Origin: Ekhidna sp.
GTDB lineage: Bacteria; Bacteroidota; Bacteroidia; Cytophagales; Cyclobacteriaceae
Direction of reading: 5' to 3'
NCBI GenBank assembly: GCA_013214445.1
Contig: JABSPG010000037.1
Span: 1 to 14,119 of the forward strand
Length of the DNA stretch: 14,119 nt
Under the pieces are notes generated by a model. It did not search any database and had not been told where the DNA came from. It saw only the letters and a list, made by a program, of their open reading frames with translations. How positions within the stretch are numbered: position 1 is the stretch's first letter; every line of letters starts with the position of its first letter. Shown here piece after piece: positions 1 to 6,123 of this stretch. The translations under genes were made by a program, and so were the position numbers.

Positions 1-161
1 TCGGACAACTCCATGACCACCTGCTCATCATCCGGTGGTTTATGTGTGTAACTAAAACTACTTCTCGATAGATTTACTGTCTGACATGCCTGACGCATAC
101 TCACTTCGAAATGAAGGAGCATATGATGAACCAACACCTTCTTCTTGTCAGCAGTTAAAGC
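1..161 (-). CDS. IS3-family transposase OrfB, N-terminal part (window-truncated, frameshift-expressed)
   Basis: In the -1 frame relative to orfA the minus strand is open from the slippery site to the window edge. Translation begins ALTADKKKVLVHHMLLHF, continues through MRQACQTVNLSRSSFSYTH and ends in the window with ...VVMELS. This is the HTH-like N-terminal region (HTH_21 type, with the R-A-C-..-LSRS-.-Y pattern) that precedes the DDE integrase core in IS3-family OrfB. The DDE catalytic core lies outside the window, so whether the transposase is intact cannot be judged. It would be made as an OrfAB fusion by programmed -1 frameshifting. It has no stop codon across more than 50 codons and has the expected family sequence, which makes the call firm despite its length. 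Confidence 0.78.
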
Positions 162-421
162 TTTTTTTCTACTGCATCTTTGAACGCTTCATGGGTCAAA
201 CTTAGATCAGCAAACATGCGCTTAAGTCTACCATTCTCTGCTTCCAGTTCCTTTAATCGCTTGAGCTGGCTAGTATCCATGCCACCATACTTAGCTTTCC
301 AATTGTAGAAGGTCGCTTCGCTGATTCCATGCTTCCTGGCTACCTGCGAAGGCTTCACGCCAGCCTCATTTTCCTTGATGGCTGAAATGATCTGTTGTTC
401 TGTAAATCTGCTTTTTTTCAT
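155..421 (-). CDS. IS3-family transposase OrfA (HTH protein)
   Basis: An 88-residue protein starting MKKSRFTEQQ. Residues 1-50 form the IS3/IS407-type helix-turn-helix (SQVARKHGISEATFYNWKAKYGG), and residues 55-85 form a heptad-rich helix (LKRLKELEAENGRLKRMFADL), the leucine-zipper segment used for OrfA multimerisation. The length and the N-terminal motif match the usual IS407-group OrfA. The frame is open a further 17 codons upstream to 472, but the family start is the ATG at 421, and a near-consensus Bacteroidetes -7 box (TAACTTTA, 441-434) lies between the two. OrfA alone binds the IS ends; fused to OrfB it forms the active transposase. Confidence 0.9.
   Translation of the reverse strand: MKKSRFTEQQIISAIKENEAGVKPSQVARKHGISEATFYNWKAKYGGMDTSQLKRLKELEAENGRLKRMFADLSLTHEAFKDAVEKKL
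161..167 (-). promoter_or_regulatory. Programmed -1 ribosomal frameshift site A AAA AAG
   Basis: On the minus strand the last codons of orfA are GTA GAA AAA AAG CTT TAA. The heptamer A AAA AAG is in the correct zero-frame phase for tandem slippage. A -1 shift places ribosomes in the open orfB frame (GCT TTA ACT...), bypassing the orfA stop at 155-157. This is the classic IS3-family mechanism for OrfAB synthesis. A downstream stimulatory structure was not resolved by eye. Confidence 0.8.
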
Positions 422-505
422 TGTTATATCATTTAAAGTTAGAAAATATGCTTCGCCTTGGGGCTCAGCCAACTCTAATTTTAAATGGACAACTTTTAGG
501 GAAGC

Positions 506-1117
506 TTACACATGGGCTAAATCGATCAAGATTTCAACGTTTTCTTCAATTAGAAGAGCTTCCCGATTTACCTTAATTGATTCATAAAGGTCCCCTGAAA
601 AAAGATACTGCCTAGCTTGTTTATGAAGACTTTTTGCCTCATAAGATGAAAAGGGATATTCGTAATGAGTAAAAGTCTTTTGAACTTCATAACGGTCACC
701 TATTTGGAATATGGTTCTGGGGGATCTTTTTATGTCGAGACCTAAAATTGGAATAATTAGGATAAGGAGAAGAATACTTGAGCTATTTGTTGTTGATTTT
801 TTGTTTGTTGAATTAATTGAGTAGTTAATAGAGCTAATGATGAATGCAGGTATTAAAACTAGACTTGGCAAATCCCAGAAAAAATAGAAATTATACTTAC
901 CAATTATAGATATGCAAGAAAACACTATTAAGATATCTTGAGTAATTCGTCTTGGATCAGTTTTGCTGTTAATTAAGAGCCTCAATCCACTGATATGGAA
1001 AAATGCTATCCATGAAAAACCTACAAGCGTGAGTACTTCTGCTATTGTCCATGAAAAGTATCGTAGAATTATGCTCACTATGCTGAGCACAAAAAAGAAT
1101 TTGTAGAGTTTTTTCAT
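506..1117 (-). CDS. Membrane protein with C-terminal TPR-like segment, 3' end truncated by IS insertion
   Basis: 203 residues are readable. Hydrophobic segments at about residues 6-20, 25-48, 62-78, 84-100 and 113-127 suggest four or five membrane spans. Residues 159-193 (AKSLHKQARQYLFSGDLYES...) look like a tetratricopeptide repeat, which would be cytosolic or periplasmic. The start codon overlaps the psd stop by four bases (ATGA at 1114-1117), so it is probably translationally coupled to psd. The final residue and stop come from the IS terminus: only the G of the last GTG codon is host DNA and the TAA is in the IS end. The original protein was therefore longer, perhaps with more TPR repeats. 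I recognise no family name. Whether the remnant functions is unknown; it may be a pseudogene. Confidence 0.72.
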   Translation of the reverse strand: MKKLYKFFFVLSIVSIILRYFSWTIAEVLTLVGFSWIAFFHISGLRLLINSKTDPRRITQDILIVFSCISIIGKYNFYFFWDLPSLVLIPAFIISSINYSINSTNKKSTTNSSSILLLILIIPILGLDIKRSPRTIFQIGDRYEVQKTFTHYEYPFSSYEAKSLHKQARQYLFSGDLYESIKVNREALLIEENVEILIDLAHV

Positions 1118-1770
1118 TCCAGAGTAGCAACCTCTGTCTCCCCACCTCTAGTCAGATCACCAATTTTGACTTTGATATCTGCGTCTAGAGGTAGGAATAG
1201 ATCTACACGACTTCCAAAACGGATAAAGCCTACGGAAGAACCTTGCTCGACAGCATCCCCAACTGCTGGATAGAATGCAATTCTTCTAGCTACCGCACCG
1301 GCAATTTGTCGCATCAAAATAGTGACTCCATTTTCGGCCTTGAATCCGACAGAGGTACGCTCGTTATCCGTGCTAGACTTTGGATGCCATGCGACCAAGA
1401 ACTTCCCAGGATGATATTTGAAGAAATCAATGGCACCTTTTATGGGACTTCTATTAACATGAACATTCAGAGGAGACATAAAAATGGACACTTGTATTCG
1501 ATCTTCTTTATGGTATTCCCCTTCATAGGTTTTCTCAATGACTACCACTTTCCCCTCAGCAGGAGCATAGACTACTCCATCTTTTGGAGGAGTGATTACA
1601 TCAGGGTTCCTAAAGAATCTGATCACGAGAATCATGAAAATGATTGCGATTATTGCCAAAATAATCTGGAAGATAAAAACAGGGATTAACCAGTAAAATA
1701 TCGCATATAATCCGCCTGTTAGCAATGCCATCAGAGGGATCATTTTCAGTCCTTCCTTGTGTATTTTCAT
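1114..1770 (-). CDS. psd: Phosphatidylserine decarboxylase, PSD-A type (proenzyme)
   Basis: 218 residues. The enzyme decarboxylates phosphatidylserine to phosphatidylethanolamine at the inner membrane, using a pyruvoyl group made by self-cleavage. Residues 11-50 are hydrophobic and give one or two membrane anchors. The core includes RFFRNP (51-56), the NVHVNRSP segment (102-109), the YHPGKF block (119-124) and the C-terminal RFGSRVD motif, where cleavage between Gly186 and Ser187 would yield the pyruvoyl-bearing alpha chain. The length and the FGS (rather than LGST) cleavage motif fit the short PSD-A class. The ATG at 1770 gives the MKIHKEG start typical of Bacteroidetes homologues; an internal ATG at 1743 is less likely. 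It lies 82 bp behind glutamate dehydrogenase and is coupled to the following membrane gene. No pssA is adjacent. Confidence 0.96.
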   Translation of the reverse strand: MKIHKEGLKMIPLMALLTGGLYAIFYWLIPVFIFQIILAIIAIIFMILVIRFFRNPDVITPPKDGVVYAPAEGKVVVIEKTYEGEYHKEDRIQVSIFMSPLNVHVNRSPIKGAIDFFKYHPGKFLVAWHPKSSTDNERTSVGFKAENGVTILMRQIAGAVARRIAFYPAVGDAVEQGSSVGFIRFGSRVDLFLPLDADIKVKIGDLTRGGETEVATLE

Positions 1771-1783
1771 TTTTATTTGGTTA

Positions 1784-1816
1784 AGTCTGATGATGAAGTA
1801 AGATCAGCATCAGACT
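1784..1816 (-). repeat. Inverted repeat (stem-loop) in the gdh-psd intergenic region
   Basis: AGTCTGATG (1784-1792 on the plus strand) pairs perfectly with CATCAGACT (1808-1816), a 9-bp stem with a 15-nt loop. It sits between the glutamate dehydrogenase stop (1853) and the psd start (1770). On the minus strand the stem is followed by TAACCAAATAAAA, not a T-run, so it is a poor intrinsic terminator. It could be an mRNA processing or stability hairpin, or an operator for psd. The function is not shown by the sequence. Confidence 0.45.
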
Positions 1817-1852
1817 CTGAAGTAGTTTAAAGTAAAATTCACAAATCTGATA

Positions 1853-3127
1853 CTAGAAACCACCTCTGTATTTGTAAGTTTTGGATACTTTATCAATTGC
1901 CACAATGTAGGCCGCTATACGCATGCTCACATTGTATTCTTGAGCGGTTTTGTATACTTTATCAAACGCCGTTTTCATGATTCGATCGGATCTCCTGCTT
2001 ACACGCTCTCTTGTCCACCCATACCCAAGTCTGTTTTGTACCCACTCAAAGTAGGAAACTGTCACACCGCCTGCATTAGCTAAAATATCAGGTACTGCAA
2101 GAATACCTTTGTCATTCAGGATTGCATCGGCACGAGCGGAGGTTGGACCGTTTGCCCCTTCCACAATCATTTTTGCTTTTATCTTTTCTGCATTAGCCCG
2201 AGTGATTACGTCCTCAATAGCTGCCGGTACAAGCACGTCTACCTCTAATAGCAATAAATCTGCAGGATCAATTTTTTCAGCTCCTTCGAAACCCTCCAGA
2301 CTGCCATTGTTTTCATTTCGGTAGTCCATCGCTTTCTTGATGTTGATGCCTTCAGCGTTATGATAAGCTCCAGAGAGATCACTTACTGCAACAATATTTA
2401 CTCCTCTTTCTTCCAATAGTTGTGCAGCCCATGAGCCGACATTCCCAAATCCCTGAATAGCACATGTCGCCTTGAATGGATTAATTTTTTGTTTCTCCAT
2501 TGCGGCTAGTGCGGAGATCATCACACCCCTTCCTGTAGCTTCTTCTCTCCCAAGTGATCCACCTAGTACAATTGGTTTGCCAGTTACCACAGAGTTTACA
2601 GTCATTCCATGATTTCGGGAGTACTGGTCCATCATCCATGCCATTTCTCTTGGGCCTGTTCCCATATCGGGTGCAGGGATGTCTCTATCCTTCCCAAATA
2701 CATCATGCATAGCTTGCGTGAAGGCTCTAGTCAATCGTTCCACTTCACCTGCGGACATTTCCCGAGGGTTACATTTGATACCTCCTTTAGCCCCCCCATA
2801 CGGGATGTCTACCACAGCACATTTCCATGTCATCCAAGCAGCTAAGGCCTTAACTTCATCAATATTGACATCCATGTCATATCGAACGCCTCCCTTAGAG
2901 GGACCCAAGATTGTGGAGTGGATTACGCGGTATCCTTCAAAAACCTTAATGGACCCATTGTCCATAGTCACGGGTAAAGACACGATCACTTGCTTAGCCG
3001 GGCTCTTCAACACGTCATACACTTCTTGGGTAAGACCAAGGTGTTCTGCCGCTATATCAAAGCGTGACATCATGGATTCAAAAGGATTGTCTTTATCCTT
3101 TATCGGAGCAGGTTCTATATATGCCAT
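1853..3127 (-). CDS. gdhA: Glu/Leu/Phe/Val dehydrogenase, most likely glutamate dehydrogenase
   Basis: 424 residues, the usual length of the hexameric class. It interconverts glutamate with 2-oxoglutarate plus ammonia in the cytosol. The N-terminal substrate domain (about 30-180) carries the glycine-rich GPSKGGVRY stretch (Lys78), Lys102 in MTWK, the signature PYGGAKGGIKCNP with catalytic Lys114, and Asp154 in PAPDMGT. The C-terminal Rossmann domain has GFGNVG at 226-231, and Asp250 follows the second strand (AVSDLSG), more typical of NAD-preferring enzymes though not decisive. NGPT (326-329) and the ANAGGVTVSYFEW block (350-362) are intact. Glutamate is preferred over Leu/Phe/Val by overall resemblance to RocG/GluD-type enzymes, but substrate is inferred. 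It lies between cdsA and psd, with a candidate promoter of its own. The symbol is generic. Confidence 0.95.
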   Translation of the reverse strand: MAYIEPAPIKDKDNPFESMMSRFDIAAEHLGLTQEVYDVLKSPAKQVIVSLPVTMDNGSIKVFEGYRVIHSTILGPSKGGVRYDMDVNIDEVKALAAWMTWKCAVVDIPYGGAKGGIKCNPREMSAGEVERLTRAFTQAMHDVFGKDRDIPAPDMGTGPREMAWMMDQYSRNHGMTVNSVVTGKPIVLGGSLGREEATGRGVMISALAAMEKQKINPFKATCAIQGFGNVGSWAAQLLEERGVNIVAVSDLSGAYHNAEGINIKKAMDYRNENNGSLEGFEGAEKIDPADLLLLEVDVLVPAAIEDVITRANAEKIKAKMIVEGANGPTSARADAILNDKGILAVPDILANAGGVTVSYFEWVQNRLGYGWTRERVSRRSDRIMKTAFDKVYKTAQEYNVSMRIAAYIVAIDKVSKTYKYRGGF

Positions 3128-3167
3128 GGGTAAAAAATGGAATAGGGGTTATTGTTTATTTCGGTCG

Positions 3168-3175
3168 CAAAGCTA
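3168..3175 (-). promoter_or_regulatory. Candidate -7 promoter box for glutamate dehydrogenase
   Basis: The minus strand reads TAGCTTTG (3175 to 3168), an exact match to the Bacteroidetes -7 consensus TAnnTTTG. Transcription would begin near 3161-3163, leaving a leader of about 35 nt before the ATG at 3127. No clear TTG element is seen 17-23 bases upstream, so the promoter call rests on the -7 box and its position. Confidence 0.4.
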
Positions 3176-3198
3176 AAGGGATTTGCGCTTCCCTTTAG
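3173..3198 (-). repeat. Hairpin overlapping the cdsA stop codon
   Basis: CTAAAGGG (3173-3180) and CCCTTTAG (3191-3198) form a perfect 8-bp inverted repeat around a 10-nt loop. The cdsA TAA stop is inside one arm. A second inverted repeat, CGCAAA (3166-3171) with TTTGCG (3182-3187), shares bases with it, so the two stems cannot form together. There is no T-run after either stem on the minus strand. It may partly terminate or stabilise the cdsA transcript. Confidence 0.4.
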
Positions 3199-4013
3199 AA
3201 TAATTTCAAGAAAACTACCACAAACGGGACAGCTATCAGAAAGCTATCAAATCGGTCAAGAAAACCACCGTGTCCTGGTATGATTGTACCTGAATCCTTT
3301 ATTTGAATCGATCGCTTAAAGTGAGATTCTACCAAGTCTCCATAGGTGCCGGCAATTACTACAATGATCGAGACGCTGATCCATTCCACTTGATTTAAGC
3401 CCTCGAAATAGAGACCGATTACGAATGCTGTAAGAATAGAAAAGCCTGCCCCCCCTATACTTCCTTCCCAAGATTTTTTGGGTGAAATCCGTTCGAAAAG
3501 TTTAGTGCGTCCAAAGAGAATGCCTGTAAAATATGCTCCAACATCATTTGCCCACGTGAGAAATAATAGGCCGAGAATAATTTCGTAGGAGTAGTCCCCA
3601 TTGTAGAAGACAAGAATATTTATTAATGCAAATGGGACAGCTACATACAGTATGCCAAGGTAGAATAGTGCAATGTTAATGAAGGGGTGAACGTCACTCT
3701 TTTTGTAGAGCTTGATTAGAAAGACGAAGGAAGCTAATGGAAACAATGCCACGTAAAACTTAGGAGGTAGAATTCCATCCTCAATCAAGAAGGTAAAAAT
3801 GAACAGGAGTCCACCAATACCTACTCCAAGAAATCGGATAGGTAAGTAGCTCTGAAGACGCATCAGACGATAAAACTCCCACATGGTGAAACACGAAATG
3901 GAAAGGAATACTACAAAGAAGCCCCATTCACTCCAAATAAGAGAGAGTATGATAACCATTCCCCCAATGAGCGCAGAAAACACTCGAGGCGCTAAATCTG
4001 GATACTTACTCAA
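3195..4013 (-). CDS. cdsA: Phosphatidate cytidylyltransferase (CDP-diglyceride synthase)
   Basis: 272 residues, an integral membrane enzyme that makes CDP-diacylglycerol from phosphatidate and CTP, the branch point of phospholipid synthesis. There are about eight hydrophobic spans. The C-terminal family signature is complete: Ser230, Lys233-Arg234, Lys239-Asp240, His248-Gly-Gly and Asp253-Arg-Phe-Asp256. Upstream blocks WANDVGAYFTG (154-164) and SPKKSWEGS (177-185) are also typical. The only workable start upstream of the conserved LAPRVFSALIGG region is TTG at 4013; the frame is closed by a TGA at 4032-4034. The start overlaps the end of the DUF2007 gene by eight bases, so expression is probably coupled. 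Confidence 0.96.
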   Translation of the reverse strand: MSKYPDLAPRVFSALIGGMVIILSLIWSEWGFFVVFLSISCFTMWEFYRLMRLQSYLPIRFLGVGIGGLLFIFTFLIEDGILPPKFYVALFPLASFVFLIKLYKKSDVHPFINIALFYLGILYVAVPFALINILVFYNGDYSYEIILGLLFLTWANDVGAYFTGILFGRTKLFERISPKKSWEGSIGGAGFSILTAFVIGLYFEGLNQVEWISVSIIVVIAGTYGDLVESHFKRSIQIKDSGTIIPGHGGFLDRFDSFLIAVPFVVVFLKLF

Positions 4014-4212
4014 ATTTGATATCTTCTTTAATCACTCTTATTGCTCGAATCACTTGATCAGGGGCTACAAATATTTCGAAATTTCCGAAACCGTAAGCAG
4101 AAACTTTCTTATTAATTAGAACAGGATGCATATCCATGTCTTCAAGCACATCCTTAACAATGACTGCTCTATGTTCTCTGTCGTCCTTGTACACGGATTG
4201 CCAATCACGCAT
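4006..4212 (-). CDS. DUF2007 family small protein
   Basis: 68 residues, beginning MRDWQSVYKDD. The layout (an early basic/acidic strand, helix HRAVIVKDVLEDMD, strand HPVLINKK, YGFGNFEIFVAPDQVIRAIRVIKE) matches the DUF2007 'putative signal transducing protein' fold, a small ferredoxin-like domain found next to cdsA in Bacteroidetes. No catalytic residues are evident and no molecular role is established. It overlaps the CPBP gene by eight bases and cdsA by eight bases, so the three form one tightly coupled translation unit. Confidence 0.85.
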   Translation of the reverse strand: MRDWQSVYKDDREHRAVIVKDVLEDMDMHPVLINKKVSAYGFGNFEIFVAPDQVIRAIRVIKEDIKFE

Positions 4213-5077
4213 GATGATATTTTTTGTAGAAGACTTGTAACAAGAAAAAAGATATCGCTCCGAAGATCAAGACTGCAGGCCATGGGGCAGACTGCTCCAT
4301 TTGCTCTGGACTAATTTCAACAATATCTTTTTGAGCAAGATACATTGCGATTAATGCTAACCCATTATTGATCAAATGTCCGACCATCGCAACACTCAAG
4401 TTCCCGCTCCAATAATATAGATATCCAAATAGCACTCCCAAGAGCATACGTGGCATCACTCCAAAGAATTGCATATGGATGGCTGCAAAAATGAACCCGG
4501 TAACCCATATTGCTACATGGTGATTTTTGAAGGCTTTCACAAACATGTTTTGTATCAAGCCTCTAAACAGTAATTCCTCTCCTATTGCTGGAATAATTGC
4601 TACAACGACAATTGCCAGCAAGAAATGTGAGGTCGATGTAAAATTGGTAATGTGCTCAGTAAGCACTTTGAGTTGTTCTTCGGATTGTTCTGCCCATTTT
4701 GCAAAGTCAGAATTACCAAAATCTAGGCTCATATTCCATTCGCCAATGGCACTGTTTACGACCATGAAGCTGATAGAAATAACAAATGTGAGTCCCAGTG
4801 TACTCCACGGCACGCGTGGAAAAAAATCGCTGAAGGGAATTTTCAAGGCTAAGGCTATGAAAATCGCAGAAACAGCAATGAACATGAAGACTGCTGCTAC
4901 TCCTTGCACGGCAAGTAGAAAGATCGGATCAATGCCCAAGATCATCGAAGTGTCCACCTCGTCTCCCCCACTTCCAAGCATCATGACAATAGAGATGTAT
5001 GCTGTCAATCCCAATCCAAAAGCCCAGCTTCTGGACTGTAGCTTATCTTCAGGATGATTTCTTAGAATATCTTGCAT
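4205..5077 (-). CDS. CPBP family intramembrane glutamic endopeptidase (CAAX protease/Abi type)
   Basis: 290 residues from the ATG at 5077. Hydrophobic spans cover most of the protein. The three CPBP motifs are present: EExxxR (Glu167-Glu168, Arg172 in GEELLFRG), FxxxH (Phe197-His201 in FAAIHMQF) and HxxxN (His234-Asn238 in GHLINNG), which form the active site of Rce1-like intramembrane proteases. The substrate is unknown. The frame can be extended to a TTG at 5098, but that codon is the TTG of an exact TATATTTG promoter box (5103-5096), so the ATG is preferred. First gene of the series with DUF2007 and cdsA, which suggests a membrane-related housekeeping role rather than immunity to a bacteriocin. 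Confidence 0.93.
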   Translation of the reverse strand: MQDILRNHPEDKLQSRSWAFGLGLTAYISIVMMLGSGGDEVDTSMILGIDPIFLLAVQGVAAVFMFIAVSAIFIALALKIPFSDFFPRVPWSTLGLTFVISISFMVVNSAIGEWNMSLDFGNSDFAKWAEQSEEQLKVLTEHITNFTSTSHFLLAIVVVAIIPAIGEELLFRGLIQNMFVKAFKNHHVAIWVTGFIFAAIHMQFFGVMPRMLLGVLFGYLYYWSGNLSVAMVGHLINNGLALIAMYLAQKDIVEISPEQMEQSAPWPAVLIFGAISFFLLQVFYKKYHHA

Positions 5078-5083
5078 TTGATC

Positions 5084-5091
5084 TAACTTTG
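5084..5091 (+). promoter_or_regulatory. Candidate -7 promoter box for dusB
   Basis: TAACTTTG matches TAnnTTTG exactly. Transcription would start near 5096-5098, giving a leader of about 16 nt to the GTG at 5114. The -33 region has only TTTCTT (5058-5063) in place of a TTG. The box lies within the first bases of the CPBP reading frame region and faces a second box on the other strand four bases away. Confidence 0.5.
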
Positions 5092-5095
5092 CGGA

Positions 5096-5103
5096 CAAAT
5101 ATA
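5096..5103 (-). promoter_or_regulatory. Candidate -7 promoter box for the CPBP-DUF2007-cdsA genes
   Basis: The minus strand reads TATATTTG (5103 to 5096), an exact TAnnTTTG. Transcription would start near 5089-5091 with a leader of about 12-14 nt to the ATG at 5077. No clear upstream TTG is seen at 17-23 bases. Confidence 0.5.
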
Positions 5104-5113
5104 ACCGTTCAAG

Positions 5114-6103
5114 GTGGTTAAAATTAGAGACATAGAAATAGGAGAGTTTCCATTATTACTCGCACCGATGGAAGATGTAAGTGATCCTCCATTTAGAGCG
5201 GTGTGCAAGCAGAATGGTGCTGATTTAATGTTTACGGAGTTTATTTCTTCAGAGGGACTGATCAGGCATGCAGAAAAGAGTGTGCAGAAGCTGGATATCT
5301 ACGACTATGAGCGTCCGATTGGAATACAAATCTTTGGGGATAAGATTGAATCCATGAGAGAAGCAGCCTCTATCGCTGAAGCCGCGAATCCTGAAATCGT
5401 TGATATCAATTATGGCTGCCCAGTGAAGAAAGTAGCCTGTAAAGGCGCTGGGGCTGGCATACTTCTAGACCTTCCAAAAATGCAGGAGATGACTGCAGAG
5501 ATAGTAAAGAGGGTTGATAAGCCGGTGACCGTAAAAACACGATTAGGCTGGGATGACTCTACAATTAAAATAAAGGAGGTAGCACATCGTCTGCAGGATG
5601 TTGGAATTCAGGCGTTGAGTATTCATGGTCGCACTCGCAAGCAGATGTACAAAGGTGAAGCTGATTGGGGCCCAATTGCTGAAGTGAAGAATGATCCTGG
5701 AATTCATATTCCAATCTTTGGCAATGGAGACATTGATTCACCAGAAAAAGCACTAGAATACAAAAACAGGTATGGTGTAGATGGCATTATGATCGGTCGT
5801 GCCGCCATAGGCTATCCATGGATCTTTAATGAAATAAAGCATTATATGAAGACGGGTGAATTACTATCACCCCCTTCATTAGATGAGCGTGTAAGAGTAG
5901 CAGTGGAGCATCTAGATTTTTCCATTCAGTGGAAAGGAGAGAAGTTAGGCCTATTTGAGATGAGAAGGCACTACACGAACTATTTCAGGGGTATTCGTAA
6001 TTTCAAATCCACACGTCAGGTACTGGTAGAGTCTGAGTCTTATCAGGAGGTAAAAGAAACCTTGCTACAGGTTCCAGAACTTTTTGCAGAGGTAGCTGTT
6101 TAG
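5114..6103 (+). CDS. dusB: tRNA-dihydrouridine synthase DusB
   Basis: 329 residues. This FMN- and NAD(P)H-dependent enzyme reduces uridines in the tRNA D-loop. Visible blocks of the TIM barrel are LAPMEDVSDPPFR (16-28), the NYGCPVKK loop with catalytic Cys102 (99-106), IHGRTRKQMYKGEADW (170-185), FGNGDI (202-207) and DGIMIGRAAIGYPWIF (223-238), the last two lining the FMN phosphate. The C-terminal helical domain (about 255-329) is present, so the length is normal. The start is GTG: an in-frame TAA lies at 5102-5104 and no ATG precedes the conserved core. Bacteroidetes DusB proteins begin in the same way (MVKI...). It is the first plus-strand gene of the divergent pair and is followed 20 bp later by an EamA transporter. 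Confidence 0.96.
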   Translation: MVKIRDIEIGEFPLLLAPMEDVSDPPFRAVCKQNGADLMFTEFISSEGLIRHAEKSVQKLDIYDYERPIGIQIFGDKIESMREAASIAEAANPEIVDINYGCPVKKVACKGAGAGILLDLPKMQEMTAEIVKRVDKPVTVKTRLGWDDSTIKIKEVAHRLQDVGIQALSIHGRTRKQMYKGEADWGPIAEVKNDPGIHIPIFGNGDIDSPEKALEYKNRYGVDGIMIGRAAIGYPWIFNEIKHYMKTGELLSPPSLDERVRVAVEHLDFSIQWKGEKLGLFEMRRHYTNYFRGIRNFKSTRQVLVESESYQEVKETLLQVPELFAEVAV

Positions 6104-6123
6104 TTCACCTCATACTTACTGTT

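Larger units (their letters stand above)
1..510 (-). mobile_element. IS3-family insertion sequence (IS407-group-like), partial
   Basis: The element runs from its left terminus at 510 leftwards beyond the window edge. It contains orfA (155-421), a slippery site at 161-167 and the start of orfB. The outer end on the minus strand reads TGTAAGCTTCCC from 510, beginning with the 5'-TG typical of IS3-family ends and followed by a CCC run and AAAAGTTGTCC (to about 487), similar in plan to IS407-group terminal repeats. The boundary is supported by the fact that the neighbouring reading frame (506-1117) stops inside these terminal bases. The other terminus and the target duplication lie outside the window, so the boundary is an inference from one end only. 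Confidence 0.8.

Noticed and set aside
155..472. Longer orfA with 17 extra N-terminal residues
   Set aside because: The extension is not part of the IS407-type OrfA and contains the near-consensus promoter box; the ATG at 421 is the family start.
1243..1689. 148-residue open frame on the plus strand opposite psd
   Set aside because: Antisense shadow of psd, whose cleavage motif and membrane anchor are intact on the minus strand.
2679..3176. 165-residue open frame on the plus strand opposite glutamate dehydrogenase
   Set aside because: It lies antisense to the highly conserved dehydrogenase catalytic domain; composition is not protein-like and no domain is seen.
4527..5057. 176-residue open frame on the plus strand opposite the CPBP gene
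   Set aside because: It is a shadow of the CPBP coding region, low-complexity in Ser/Ile/Lys and with no recognisable motif, while the opposite frame has all CPBP active-site motifs.
4205..5077. CPBP protease as a bacteriocin-immunity or phage-defence (Abi) gene
   Set aside because: The neighbours are DUF2007 and cdsA in a coupled unit, with no bacteriocin, toxin or defence genes; a housekeeping membrane role is more likely.
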